Counted from the first letter of the stretch, positions 12,721 to 26,295 are shown. The stretch: 64,000 bases of DNA from Plasmopara viticola (GCA_001695595.3 MBPM02000125.1:79447-143446), one strand, 5' to 3'. Made by a program: numbers and translations. The notes: generated by a model from the letters alone, not told the origin.

Positions 12721-12935
12721 TGTTCGAGATATACTAGTGCGCAGAAAAAAACGTTTCTTGAAACATCGTGCGAATGGCAGTCTTCTTCTGAACAATATCA
12801 CGTCCAAAGCAATGCTCAGAATTAGCAGATATCGGTTACCTACATATTTGGGGGTGATTGGTGAGGACAAAGATAGGCGCCCGGCAAATATATAGTACTT
12901 TACTCATTCATATAAACATCATGTATCTAAGATAG

Positions 12936-15900
12936 CTACGATCGGTTTGATACTGTTGAAGGGAACGCAATCTCGCACGAGTTCACCATTTTAGCAAATC
13001 GAAGGGAATTCAGTGTCTCATCACGATGCTCGCCTAGAGGTGAGAGATTGCAAATCATAAGTGTTTTGCTATCTCCACCAAGCGAGGCACTTAAAAAATG
13101 TGTAAGCTTCGAGTCGCGAAAGGGAACGTGTGTCGACTGGGTAGGTAGTGAAAATGTAGGTCAGTCAGTCTGATGAAGCGCAAAGTAAGAAAAAGGCGCG
13201 ACACACCTTTTTCGCGAGAGCGCAAATTACATTGCCTAACGCCGAAAGACTTTTGTTGATTGATGTTGATTCCTTCAAAAGCTCTTTGCTGGTGTCACTT
13301 CCTGATTTTGACAATCGTTCGGATCCCTGCAACTCATTATAAGTTAAAAAACGGCAAAAACATTGCGGTATAGTGCAAAGATAAAATGTACCGCTAAGTC
13401 GACAAGGTTGATGACCCCAGTGCGTTTTTCTCCAGTCAAAGCGTTTACGCCGTTTAGTCTAAAATTTTATTAAAGGACAGCATCATGTGCAAGCTAAATG
13501 TAAACATTTGCAAGTAACGCGTACCTGAACGTGATGACGCAGTGGCTGCGCGAAGACCGGTCGTTCATTTTTGTGTATTTAGTAGACCTCTTCGTCATTG
13601 CTCCCTGCAGCAGGTCCCACGCCTCCTGGTCATTATTTACTCTGTGGATACATGAATTAATCACGACAATCTTGCCCTCGCTATCTAGGCGGAGATCGAT
13701 CTTATCGGTAGACTGACGAAGTCAAATGAAATAAGCGTCAGCATTCTAGTGTGTGCACCAGAACTATAGCCACTGAACGTACTTCAGCAGGTGCAAGTAG
13801 GTCACGAAATGTTTCGTTATATATCTCAACCAATTCGAGGCTGGCAGAATATTCCCACCCGCTTGTCCGTAAGTCACTCATACCAGTAAATGTATGAGAA
13901 ATTGCTCGACCAACAATTCCCGTGTCTGGTGATGACATCGCCAACTTGATATTAGCGGCCCCTTCTTTGCCCTGCATGGTGTAAGTTTTACCGGATCTGT
14001 TTGCCGCAAAAGTCAGAAAATAATCTCCAAAACGAAAAGTACGATGCTTACCCAGTTTGTCCGTAAGCAAAAATGCACACGTTGAATCCATCAAGAGCAG
14101 ACTGGATCAGCGCAGACACTTCTAAAAAGATATCTTCTTGCGTGCAGCTGCTGCCGAAAACTAGATCGAAGTCAAAGGTATACTTCTTAATGACACTCTT
14201 CGATCCATTCTGGCCATAACCGACATGGGACTTCGGATTCGCGCTAAGCTCAATCTGTCGTCGTTCACTGCGGTAGTCAGGAAAAGCAAAAATCTGCACA
14301 TTTATTAGCATAATGCACATCACAAACGCCACAAGATGGCAATGTGTACCTCTTCGCCCCTTGAGCTCGCAAATTCGTGCTGCAGAAAGGGACGAACACG
14401 ACAGAAGACACGAATGTTGCCTTTCAATTCCATCACCTGCGAGTTAAATATCAACTACTTGCAGCTTTTGCCTATGCAAGCTACAATACACATACCTTAT
14501 TATGAAGGCTTCGTCGATTTGCTTCGGAATCATACACTCGATGCTCCAAATAAGCAGCGCGCTCTAGGAATAACCCTCGCGCGGCTTGTGCCTCACTTTC
14601 CCTCTCCTTTAGCTTCTCCTCGAGCTCATCCGCATGCAACAAACAGCGTCGAAGTTTTTCTCTTGTTCGAGACATTTCCTTTTCTATTCGTGCCTTCTTA
14701 TCACTAAGCACACTTAATTCCAGTCGCAAAGCCTTCAAGTCACTTTCCAGTTGTTTGATTTGTGCCTGAGAAATGCTGGCATCCTGGCGTTGGCTTTCGA
14801 TCGTCAAAAGAGCTTTTTTCTCATTCTCTGCAATCTGATGTAAGGATAACGTCAAAGTTTCGTTTTCCTTTCGCAGTTGCTCGCATTCGGCCAAAGTTTT
14901 TGCTGACTTTACGCCATTGTCAGAAGACAAAAGCTTTTTCTTTTCCTCCACCCACTGAGCGTGTAGCGCGGTAATTTGCTTTTCAGCTCGATCGAGTCCT
15001 TCGGACAGTGCTGACCGCGCAGCCTCGCACCTCTCGTACAACACCTGCACTTCCTTAAGTTGAGCAATCACTTTTGATTCACGCTCAAGTGCTTCCTGCT
15101 TCTCAAGTCGAGCAGCCTCCAGCTCAATTTCCAAGCCAGAAAATTCATCAGGAGATCGCAAACTTGTGCTTACATCGCTTGAGGTAAGGCCTTGCGAAAT
15201 CTTTAGCTCGTTGATGACCTGTTCTGACCGGTCCCGTTCTTTGTGCAAACTATTGATAAGAGTATCACGCTCATTTAGCTGCATCACTAGTCCAGTAACT
15301 TCGCGACACAGCGCTTGGATCCTTTTCTCCTGCTGGTAATCCGCAGGCTCGTAAAGATACTGCTGCCACATTCCAACTTGTAACCAATAATATACTTCGG
15401 AGCTATCCATACCACGCACCTGATTCTCTCCCTTCATATTGATTATCTGCGTCTGAGTCCTAATGGTGGACCTCAAGTACTCAAGATCCGACTGCTTCTC
15501 GTTCCGTTCGCGCTCCAATGATGCTGCATGCTTTAAAAGTGCCACTGCGTGCTCGTACGTGTCTATATACCTCTGTGAACCAGCAATTCCACTATCAGCT
15601 ATCCACTTGGCACCTCGATTTCATTCCTACCTTCTTGTACATGTACGCCTTCTCTCTATCCGACTTTTCGTTAAGATCTTTCTCCTCCTCTTCAGGAGCT
15701 CGACTCATCAGAAACTCGACGGAAGCTGACACCGGTGAATCTTCTTTAAACAATTGTTCTGGTGAGTAGCTCGCTCGATTGAAGCTCTGAAATGGCGAAC
15801 GACTTGTCGGCTTGTGACGCAGCGGTGATAGGCTCATGGAAAGTGACTTTGGATCGATAAATTCGGCGCTTAGCTCGCTGCTACGGTCGCTACCCTCTGT

Positions 15901-16116
15901 CTGATTGTCGAGAACAAAGTCGTCAAACACTTTGACGGGTCGCTCGATTGGACGCGGTACAGAGCGAAGGCCCGACGCGCTGGTCGTTTGCGAGCTAAAG
16001 GGTCGCCGCGCACCCATTGAGCGACACTGCCAATTACGCTCTTTAGCTTCAGGCGTCGCTAGAGCGGCAGATAGGTTCAGCTCGCGGCCACTGTCTGCCT
16101 GGTAATCCGAGTCCAT
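12936..16116 (-). CDS. kinesin-14 family protein (C-terminal motor), 10 exons, intact
   Basis: Exons on the minus strand: 16116-15631, 15572-15420, 15332-14496, 14436-14350, 14293-14052, 13996-13783, 13712-13525, 13458-13392, 13326-13207 and 13136-12936. Every junction is GT-AG and keeps frame, giving 864 residues. A Ser/Pro-rich N-terminal region (1-160) precedes a long coiled coil (about 165-510), the neck motif [14 protein letters not shown] and a complete motor. The motor has P-loop GQTGSGKT (599-606), switch I NDRSSRSH (about 723-730) and switch II DLAGSE (756-761). The C-terminal motor after a coiled-coil stalk identifies the minus-end-directed kinesin-14 class, acting in spindle organisation or transport. 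The 87-nt intron (15333-15419) is a multiple of three with no stop, so intron retention would also give protein. The start ATG at 16116 is the best in-frame choice; the GDI gene ends 168 bp upstream on the same strand. Confidence 0.93.
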
Positions 16117-16284
16117 CGTACCGTTTCCGCTTTCCAAAGGTTTGGGACGAATTGGTTTCCTATCAAAACAGCCTGGGTTCAGTATGGGAAAATGAGAAGC
16201 AATATAGAAGGAACAAACAAGCAAGGTTTTTCATATTTATGGATACCACTTCAAATGCTAGCTCTTGAGCCCTTAAACTCGACC

Positions 16285-17673
16285 TTACTGATCGACGTCA
16301 GTCGAGTCGGCATTGATGTTCATGTCGAGTTCCTCACCTGTAATGCGCTTGTACAGGTCCAACACATCCTCCGACGTAGTCTCAAAGTGGCTGGTCGGAT
16401 CGTACGAAGAACTTATGTAACAGTTGTCTTCCGCGCCTTTACCCACAGGTTCAAACATGTCCGTGATGGCGTCGAAACGCTCCAAATACGGGCCTAATAG
16501 CTTCACTCCAGGATCCAGCTCCTGCAAAGGCACCGACGTCTCGGCGAGCGTGCTTACGATGGCAATGTAAATACCCTGTGGCGCGACGCAGTGAGCAGAA
16601 GACACCATGGCAACGTAAATATCGTTGGTGCGGTCAGCCTGGGCAGCTGGAATAATGATCTGCAGCGACTCGGCGTCGTTCGAGTTAGGGATCGGGTGAT
16701 TTAAAATGAAGATGGAGCGAACAGCCACGCCAGTCTTGCGCACTTTTTGCTCCGGGAAGTATGATGGGTCGCCAATGACCAATTTAGCTTTGGCCACCTC
16801 GTTGTCGCACTTGATGCCCCAGGCCTTGCCGTCCTTGTCAGTCATGATCTCGTCCACTGCGCGGTTCAGCATAAACGTGCCACCATTAATGGCACAAAGG
16901 CGCGAGAAACTCTCGGGCAGGCCGCCCAAACCGTACAAAGGATAGATGTACGGGGACTTGCCGTAGCGCTCCAGTGAATACGCGTACAATTTAATTGCAC
17001 GTACAGTCTCAATGGCGGGACGCTTGTGGTACGACTCGTCGCGCATAAGAGCCATAGCGTGGCCCATGAAGCTCTGAGTATTAGCATCCACACCATACTT
17101 TTCAAAAAGGTCACTCATTGGTTGCTTGAAAAGGTCCATGCCCTCGTACGTCTTCGGGTCGTCCTCCTCGTAGTTGTAAATGTACATGATGAGTTTGCGG
17201 AATTTGCGCTTTTCGAACATGCCCATAAGCGATGAGCGCAGCGCCTCCTCACCCGTGGCGGGAACCTTATAGGTACGACCAGCCTTGACAACGTAGCTGC
17301 CGTCTACGTTTTTAAACTCGAGGTAGCGTGTCACTTTTGTGTGCAGTAACATCTTGACAAGCTTGCCGCATGCCATTATGAACTTGGGCACGAGGTCCAC
17401 ATTGTAGTCGCGATCGGCGCCCAGGTCGGTACGTGGTTCTTGATCGGGTTTAAACTTCTTGTATAGGTTTGTGAGATTGGGCGATGCACACTCGCCACCG
17501 TAGTATGCGTTTCGATCCACCACCAGCACCTTTTTGCCGTTGACCGCAAGTAAACCGCTCAAAATGCACTCTTTCAATCCCGTACCTAGTACAATAACAT
17601 CATACTCACCGTCTGCTAGCGATTCCGTGCCTTGGGGAAGCCATGCGAAGTCCAATTTGCTTTCCTCCGCCAT
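16285..17673 (-). CDS. GDI1: Rab GDP-dissociation inhibitor
   Basis: A single exon of 462 residues. After a ~20-residue N-terminal extension comes the dinucleotide-fold motif of the GDI/REP family (DVIVLGTGLKECILSGLL, then VLVVDRNAYYGGE). Further family signatures include SFMGHAMAL, YPLYGLGGLPESFSRLCA and the C-terminal EDVLDLYKRITGEE. GDI extracts prenylated GDP-bound Rab GTPases from membranes and recycles them through the cytosol, so this is a core vesicle-traffic gene. Length matches the family (about 440-460). No frameshift or missing block is seen. It is transcribed in the same direction as the downstream kinesin. Confidence 0.96.
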   Translation of the reverse strand: MAEESKLDFAWLPQGTESLADGEYDVIVLGTGLKECILSGLLAVNGKKVLVVDRNAYYGGECASPNLTNLYKKFKPDQEPRTDLGADRDYNVDLVPKFIMACGKLVKMLLHTKVTRYLEFKNVDGSYVVKAGRTYKVPATGEEALRSSLMGMFEKRKFRKLIMYIYNYEEDDPKTYEGMDLFKQPMSDLFEKYGVDANTQSFMGHAMALMRDESYHKRPAIETVRAIKLYAYSLERYGKSPYIYPLYGLGGLPESFSRLCAINGGTFMLNRAVDEIMTDKDGKAWGIKCDNEVAKAKLVIGDPSYFPEQKVRKTGVAVRSIFILNHPIPNSNDAESLQIIIPAAQADRTNDIYVAMVSSAHCVAPQGIYIAIVSTLAETSVPLQELDPGVKLLGPYLERFDAITDMFEPVGKGAEDNCYISSSYDPTSHFETTSEDVLDLYKRITGEELDMNINADSTDVDQ

Positions 17674-20600
17674 CGTAAAGTGTCAGTGTCGCTCTTTCTC
17701 TCGGAGGGGGGGGCAGGATCCTGTACGAAACCGATTATGCAAATGTAAAATCGGTAAGATTTGATAACCTCTCTTATCAACTGACCTATCGAGCCCTCCT
17801 GGCACTCAACATTTTTGGAGGGGTAAATGTTGGCAGACTAAGTACCAGAAATTTTCAGATTCTCGCAGTGCTAAAACCAACACAAAAATGGGTGCTTGGA
17901 AGCCGTATACACCGAATAGTAGACTTGCAACAAGCCGTTACATATAATAATTTCTCTTTTTGTGGTAACAGCTACTTTCCTGTCAATAAAAGCCTCAACA
18001 AAGTGGTGGCTCCTTGGCTCGACAGCAACCCTGGTATTTCTACGTATACGCATACTAAAATGCTGTGTGATTCACTCACCGGGTGGTCTACTCACTCTTT
18101 GGGCAGCAGGTCCGACGAGAAATAGAAAGACACATTAACACGACCGATGTAGGCGCTCATCTGATTTGCACGCTGCGAGGTCTCTCTGAAGGCCACGTTT
18201 TGCGTGGCGAATATGGATAGTATTGGTATGAATGGAGCTACCGTTTTTACGCGACCTAACAGCGGCTAAGCGCGTGCTTATAAAAAATTATTCTAGGATT
18301 TCTTTAAGCGTACTCAAACTTCCTATGAACTTAAATCAATTCCGGTTTAGTCTCGATTTAGAAAAGCAGCGATGATATTTAAAGCTGGTTTAGGGGACAG
18401 GCTCTTGCCAACGACGAAATCCCGATCATTTGTGAATCATTTGAAGCCGATTGTGTCAGCAACCCAGTCCCTATGATCCTCTACCTCGGTTCTTGTAGCA
18501 GATATTTTAATAAGACCGAAAGGCAGGTCATGGTGATCCGATCGTCTCGGACAAGGAAGTTCAATTCCACATATAGCCAATAGGCTGTCAGTCTTGCCAA
18601 TCATATACATTTCAGCCCACATGACAACAGACGATGTTCGTGAAACGCTTCGAAACAATTGTTCTCTGTCTGTACAAATTAGATACAGCCGACAGACGTC
18701 AGACACATTAAGAAACTTATCCTCTCGACCAAAAAAGGTAGGCCCCTCGCAGGAGATTTTCTCACTAAATTCAATCAGAGCGATCCTCGGTCAATGCTCC
18801 TACACTTCAAGCGAGTGCCTCAGTACAAAGTCAATGAAGGCGCGGCTTTTGTCGGACTAGCTGCGTTCCACATGTCGAGCTCCTAAAAATCACAGGGCTT
18901 TACAACTTTCAAAATAGGACACCCGATATGATTTGTTCACGGGGAGCACCGAATTTCTTTTCGCCTCTTTCTGTTAGCACCGCTAAGACATAGTGACGCA
19001 GCAACTAAAAATTCTCGAATTGAACTTGCCTGGGTTCATCGTGCTTATAATATATACAATTGTATTGCAGGGCTCAATATTTAACAATGTAATAAAAGCC
19101 TTGAGCAATTACGACAAACAACTATCAAAAGCTACAAATCCTGAGATTTTGCTCTCATTACTTATTTAATATCATTTCATTATCGCAAATCACTGTCGAG
19201 ATACAAGAGTTCGAAAAAGGTACAAGCAAGCGTAAATAGATTGCCTAGCAACGAAAATGGACACACGGAGTGCATCTCTGTAGCCTACAATCGGAGATAT
19301 AACATCAAGCCGCACAGCAACCATGGCCCTCCGTTATACAATACAACTTCGATTTGTTTACTTGTTGGCCTACCTCACTATATTGTCCAATCGCCTCGAA
19401 AACTACAGTGTTTCGCTCAGCGAGCTGTTGACCAAATCTGTACGAATGTGTTTTTGTGGCTTCCAATGCTCAGCATCAAGCTAACATTTTAAAGGAGCAA
19501 TTGTTAGGCCTTGCCGTGGCGTCAGATCAACAAAAATGCACTTCAATCTCCATGAACTTCCTGACAAACCCATCAGCAGTTGAAACAACGACATTCGATC
19601 CGAACTGTCGGTGCTCCAGGGTTAAAAATTCGCCAGAATATTAATTGATATACAGCTGCAGCCATGTAGAAATCAGCGCACAAAGCAACATTCTACGCAA
19701 GAATGCCTCGCCATCATTGCCTCGCTATCCCGTCTATGACAAGCTTAGATTGACTCGCTAGCCGTAGCGGTAGAATTTAAGCGTGCTCGATATGCGATTA
19801 CATTCACTATATTCCAAATTGTCCTGCCAAAGCAGTTGCGGTCGACAAAAAGTTTAAGGGTAAGGGTGGCCTAAATTACCTTCGCAGCTGATTGATAATC
19901 CATCTCAAATGTTTTTTGCAGACACAATCTCAAAAAGATCTTGGTTTCTCTGTCGCAATACAGTCTTTCTGTAAGTGATAAGGTGATGGTGGTAACGATC
20001 AGTAATCCGATTGACACTGGGTCTTCATTTTTTCCGATGATGTTTTTACGATCGTTTGCTCTTCTTGGACGAGAAAGTCTTCGGTCTGACCCTCAGTGGT
20101 GCTAAGTACACGACCACTTTTACCTCAGCAAAGCTTGCATTTGTCAGCGGTCAATTTTTTGACGGAGGATCTTCTTGATTTCTTTCCCACGACTTGACTT
20201 ACGCGCGCAAGCCGTAGAAACATGGTGACAAATTCGATTGCAGCAACTCCACTGTGCAACATTCTTCTTTTATCGGCTATTCGCGTCTCGACAATAGTTT
20301 TTGTTTTGCCGTTTCTTACATTAATGCTATGATTTTAGGAGAAAGGATCAGATGCTTAAACAAATGCTCGGGAATGCTTTTCTTTAAGACATGCCAATAA
20401 CTGGTTGCTCTTCAAAAGGAGAGTTTCGTTAAGCTCACGTACTTTATTATCAGCATGTGGGAAATGGCATCTCAGTGTTTTTTGGATCAGCGTCAACTTG
20501 GTCCGCATCAAAGATTTTTTAAGGGTTGGAGAAAGCGTCGATACACTGGAAGCGGGCGTCAGATAAATCTTCCTGAAAAATCCTGGGAGGCACGATTCGT

Positions 20601-23600
20601 GAGCAACGTAGCTTAGGCTAAATTTATGCGGCAAGAAGATGCCAAAATTTAGCTTTTTGATCCAATCAAGCAGTAAGATCAGTGCATCGTTTTGATACCG
20701 ATACAATCGCTCGTCGTCAGTCATTGCTGCAAACAGCGGACAACTATTTTCTCGTTTGTTGTGAAAGTTTGTGTCCGTCGCAGGTTGAAGACTGCTACTT
20801 CTCCACTTGATAGCTTTCTTCCGACCGATATTTCTTCTGCCGATACATCAGTACCCGCTTTATACTTCTGCTGAGTAATCAATCACCACTTTGCATTACG
20901 CCGAAACTTAACTACAAACCCGCACATCGTGACGCAGCTTTCTTCGTTCTTTTTGGATGAAGCCGACCACGAGACTCAATCCAGCTTCTCATTTTTTCTC
21001 GTCACTTGGTGCTTGACTTAATCGAAGGGTCTACACTTTGATCTGATAACGCGAGGCGTACGTCGCCTCCTTCTCATAGCCGGCAATAAGTCTTATCTCT
21101 GCTCTCTATGATGACCTGTATTCTACAGGTACTACATAGATTACGCTACGTAGCCATTAATCGACTCACTCCAAATCTGCTACACATTACGTCTTTTTGA
21201 CAAAGCTTCAGTTTCAGATCTACTATATTTAACTAACACTGCTCATTCTATCATTAGAGCACTGGCGTTGTGCGCAGCGATATCTCGTCTGACAAGCAGA
21301 GTGTATGTCGGCGATCCGATTCACCTCGAACCCTATCTTTGTATTTGGCTTCGGTAACATAGCTTCATCGAACTCCAACGGATCAACTTCTTGAAGCGTA
21401 AGCGTAACAAATGCTAAACGAGCTGTGTTGACTATTACCAGCTGAAGTTTGGATTTGTGTCTGATAAAAAAATCGGTATCTCTTGCCGTAGTCTTGAGTC
21501 GCGTCCTAGGCTGATCCACCTTTCTTCTAGCCGAATCACATGTGCACTAGTATTCGGGCATCGCACTCCTTCACAAAATCCAAGCTTGACTACCCGCCTT
21601 GGTGTCATGAGGCGTAGATCCTTTCTTATGATGCTATCCTAGTCTGATGATTGCTTGCTGTAAAGCCACGGCCCATTGGACTATGATCGTGCTAGCTCTA
21701 CCGCACGAATTATTATTGACAGTGGCGTGAATTACGACCTAGCGGTGACGACAAGTCGAATTGACCCCTTAATATCTTCCTCAAGAATTGAAATATAGTA
21801 ATAATACCACTGGATCTGCACTTCGACCGCGCTCACTGTTACATTTTCCGATTTGAGGGCAGTAAAAGAAAGGGCCGTTCTCACCTACATCGTAGTCACT
21901 TATAAAGTTTCTATGTAAGCGGATTGCATTCGCGTTAAACTTACACTTACCCTATCTCTGAAAGCTTTAAGCCCAGCGATCCACATTTCGGGCTTGAAAT
22001 ACTCGTTCTGAGCAGAGACATCCGTCTGCGGCACCTTTAAAAAATATATTGCCGACAAAATCGAGGTTTCTACGGGATCAGGAGCCCGGTAGCCGACTGA
22101 GAATGATTGGAACTTAAAAGTCAGTGCTGAGCTAAATTGTCGATATGATGCCGTGCTCGCCCACCTACCGGCACTTTGGTTTCACTATGTAAATTTTATT
22201 GAATCGGCCAAATTAGAAGCTAGTCTAGAGATTGCTGTCGAAGTAGGCTCAATCGAAGAGCCCTGCACCTAATCCCAGCATCTATTTGCCTGACTACTAT
22301 GCTAGGAATATAAAATTGACACGTTTCTGATCAGCTAATCGAATATAAGTTGCGGATAAAAGCATTGAGATTTACTTACGGTTAGGCCTAAATACCACTT
22401 ACTTCCGCCCTCACGATCTTAATTTCGATGAGCTTCATATAACCGCAGTACATGTACAATCGCTACATTGTGAATGATCTGATCCTTCGATCATAGTACT
22501 AATTCGTATGATTTGACAATTATTAATACTTCAACAATTAGTTGGTGAGCTAAGTATCTCAAAGCGACTGCCGCCAAGAGAAAGTATATATTCTCCCGCT
22601 ATGTGATCCTTGGCTACCGTAAAAGCAAATCTGCCTTTATTGTTAGTCTATTCCCATGTTTCGGCTTGTAAAATACAGTCACTCAGCGTGTGATACTCTT
22701 AAGCCCCACGCGTTTGGTAAAGAAGTAAAGCCAGCACCATGGAGGCATCGGACAAAAACTTTTCTAAACCTTCGTGGGCTTATTACAGCAGCTGTAGTTC
22801 CCAAGGTCATAATCAATTAATGCATAAATGCAACTGAAAGTGCTCGGCTTGTCCTGGCTACTGGCCGAGTGAGCATAATGTTATGAAATATTATGCGCTT
22901 TTAGGTAACCAGTGACCGGAGGATGACGCTGTAAAATTTCTTCCTTTAGCACTTATGTGTCATAGACCTAACTGCAGCCTTAACATGGAGTAGACATTGA
23001 TCAAATGAGCGACCCCTCTTACTTGATCAGTTGCTTCCAGCAGTCTAAATATTTGGAAAGTATGTGAGCCGTAGTGCGGACATTGCGGGAAACGAGTTTG
23101 ATTGTTGTGTTCCTGATAGTGCGGCTTCGGTTTTTTGCTTGATGACCGTGATTCGACTCTATTCAATCCGGTCGCTTTGATATCAGAGTTAATTTGCATT
23201 CTTTCACCTCCACATCATATATTGATGCAAATTGCTATTTAGCAAAGATCCGCTATAGGTGAAGTCGCCGTCGTTGGTAGCAAGGCTTGAGGCGTTCACG
23301 ACCGCAATTTTGCATTCTAAAGCAACAAAGTCGCATCGCGTCAGGTCACCTTTTGATAAATCTTACTTGACCATTGAGAGGTTACCCTTAGTAGTCCTTT
23401 GCGCACTCTCTCACGCGCGGATCCATTTTTAATGCTTCGCTGGTTGGGAGTCGGAACATAAGTAACTTGCGGTCATCCAAAGTCTTGATGAATTGGTCGA
23501 CGTGCTTTCAGCGTTGATAAAATTAAATTTGCGCGTAATCTGACTATTGAGCTAGCAACTTTAAAGCGATGCATGCAACCAGTCTTAAATTTTTCTAATG

Positions 23601-25960
23601 TCCCATGAGAGGTATCATTGATTAGCAAACATGCTACTGAAATACGTGTTGCAGCTCCTTCCGGTAGTATTGCATGACGCAGCTGAGCTGCCGGTTCGAA
23701 ATGCGCGACAGGCCAATAAATAAGCCCAACAAACCAAATACTCCCCTGCGTCAAATGCGTGATTGCATAGAGAGCAACCGCTTTGTTGCTTTTTCACACC
23801 TCTGTTCGGTCTTTACCGTAAGGCTTCCATCGTGCAAAAGTGAAAAGCGATTGCCTGCGTTCTATACCTTATAGCATTGGTATATTTAGCAGTGTAAAGC
23901 GATGGGGCTGGATTGAACTGTCCAAACTATGATACATCTCATGCAAAGTGACGGCCTCATGTCCGCGTCCAGTTCTTTTGTAACTCGTGCCGAAGATACA
24001 ATCACTAATCAGTGCTCCGCCTACTTCGGGAATTATTTCTTAGCTGCACTAAAAACAAGTCCTCATCTTAAGTCCTAAATAATTAGATCGCGTCATTTTT
24101 AAAATCGCAGCATCAAATTACCAAGCTGCATTTTTGAGCTCTTGAAACTGTCCAAGCTCAGAATCTAGTCTGCCGACTCATTTTTAGAGCCTTGTCCTGA
24201 TCCGATTGAGTGGGCTTTCTCGGCCGAATATAGAGCCTTGATCACATTTTTTACCTGATCGTCATAGTCTGAGTGTACAACATATCATCTCGAGATCAAA
24301 GAAAAATCACCACATAAGCGTAAGCGTTTTGGTATCATGCCGTCTTTTCTTATGGAGCGCGGCAAGGCTCTCATGATCATAACATTGTCTTTGGAAAAAA
24401 TTGCTGTAACTTTTTTTTCGGTCTCGACAACAAATTGAGTATAGATCTATAAAATCAGATTTGTTGAAAGCGTTTCGAGCTCGTACGGGCGCTACGCGCT
24501 TTTAACAGCTCATTACACAGTTTTCTTGAATTTTGTGTCGGCTCTCGGAGTCCGCATCTGCTAATGCTTATATCTTTGCCCGCAGAATCTCATGCTTACT
24601 GTGTGCAGATCTAGACGTCAACGAATCGCTTGTTGATGTGCTTTCCTAAATTTTCACTGATATTTTTCATCGGATGAATAAGACTTGCACATTGAGTCAG
24701 AGTGTTTTGCCATCAAGGAGAGTTGGAGTAAAAAACAGGGTTTTACTTCCAGATGAACGTCTCTGGGTTTTCCCTGTCAGCACTTAAGCTATCGGCGAAA
24801 CCAACTTGATTCGGCAGCATCGCCATTAGTCCTATCGAAAAAATGCGTCTGACCTTCCTGCTTAATTTTCACTACCCCATCTTTGTGTTCTTTACAATTA
24901 AACATCGATAAACTAGAAGGTCTGGGCACACGCACCAGTTATTTTTGCCATTTCAAGGTCTCACTCACACACTTAATCTCGGACTGCCAGCTCAAAGAGG
25001 GACCGTCTGCAAAACCGCGAATTTATATCACTGATGTATACACACTCGATTCATAAGCGTCAATGCGAGATACTAAGTTTAAGAGTGGGGGCCGACATAT
25101 CAATAAGGTTAAACACTGAAGATTTATTCTCTATGAAAGCAGATTTTGCTATAGTAAGGAAGAAATCTGCATGGGAGACGTAAATGTCCATTCCACCAAA
25201 AATGGGAGTTTGGTCCGATCCAGAATTTCAAATGAGCTAGTATTTAAAACATTAGAAGCCGTCAGGTGAATACATAGAATCTTCGGATGCTCCTAAAGAC
25301 GGATTTGTTACTCGTTTTCGGATTGCCTCATTGAAAGATCGACACACCATCATATAGGCTTCCAGCTTCTCGGTAGTAGTGTGTCTTTGTTGAGATTTGT
25401 GCGAACACTAACGCTAAAGAAGCTGTTTCTCGGCGTTTGCAGTCGACAAGGCAGAGGCGTAAGATAGCAGATCTCGTAGCTTACATGCGTCCAAAGGCAC
25501 CACCGTGTAGCATCAAATTGCGAAGTATCTGGTCAGGCACACGAATAGAATCAGCTGGCAGAATTTAAATGGGGCAAAGGCTTTGTAAGCTCGCGCAAAA
25601 AAGCTTTGACATACGTTTGTGCTGGTACTACAGGAGGCCCGAGCAAGCCTAGTTTGCAATGATTGAAAGCACGCGCGAACGACGGGAAAGCTGAATTGCT
25701 TCAAATGAATGTGTACGGTATGTGCATCACGAAAATTAGATCATCACGGAATAGTTACTGGCGATGCGCACGAGTTTTATGTTGTCTTCGTTGCTGAATA
25801 TTCACAATGCAGATCGCTAAATATTGTGTTATTTACTTAAGTATTTGTCACGCTACGACGTTGGGCATTGTAACATATAAAATTACAATGCGTTCTCAGA
25901 AATAAAATTAATTGCGCCAAGACAGGATCGACATCAACCTTCAATAATGCACAAAAACAC
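17674..25960. other. long gene-poor interval
   Basis: About 8 kb with no recognisable gene. The longest frames (20356-20724 minus, 122 codons; 23473-23754 minus, 93 codons) lack known motifs and have no in-phase exons nearby. Probably heavily degraded transposon sequence. No tRNA, rRNA or CRISPR-like structure was seen. Confidence 0.55.
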
Positions 25961-25971
25961 GACGTCAAGGT
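25961..25971. repeat. target-site duplication, left copy
   Basis: GACGTCAAGGT abuts the simple-repeat tail of the SINE-like element. It matches GACGTTAAGGT at 26296-26306 with one mismatch. Confidence 0.6.
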
Positions 25972-26295
25972 ATTGTATTGTATTACGTTATCGCGTTGCC
26001 AAGTTATGCACGTGCTAGGCTCAGTCTGGCTAGTCCACGGCATAGATTGGTGTCCGCATACGTCGGGTCTCGTTCGGCGGGCAGTGCAGCCAGCACCGAG
26101 GTCGCGAGGGTCTTCCATTACTTTGTTTAGCCCTGACTTGGTAAGAGCCCAGGTGGCGCCCTGGTGCTGGAGACCGTCGCCTCGAGGGTGAGACTCGTTA
26201 GAGACCTGCAGGTACCCGAGAGCACCTGCCCGAAGCGCGCGAGCATTTAGTTCCCGCGCTTGGAAGGAGGGCGTCACCCCAACCTTTTCCGAAGA
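25972..26295 (-). mobile_element. SINE-like element with (ATACA)n tail
   Basis: About 324 nt on the minus strand. The 5' head (26293 down to 26161) is about 95% identical to the head of the LINE fragment at 3.4 kb. The body (26160 down to about 25985) is unrelated to that LINE and has no coding potential I recognise. The 3' end is a short simple repeat, three ATACA-like units, typical of LINE-mobilised SINEs without poly(A). Near-perfect 11-nt duplications flank it. I could not identify convincing polymerase III A and B boxes, so it may be a non-autonomous LINE derivative rather than a tRNA-type SINE. Confidence 0.65.
26161..26293 (-). repeat. dispersed repeat, copy 2 (LINE/SINE head)
   Basis: A 133-nt ungapped match to 3391-3523 with six mismatches by eye. 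Here the head starts the SINE-like element instead of LINE coding sequence. Confidence 0.9.

Noticed and set aside
20356..20724. 122-codon minus-strand ORF in the gene-poor region
   Set aside because: It reads like a possible protein but has no family motif, no in-phase exons and no conserved neighbours. The length is within chance expectation for 8 kb.
23688..23705. B-box-like GGTTCGAAATGC
   Set aside because: Does not fit the full tRNA B-box consensus and no A box or cloverleaf could be built around it.
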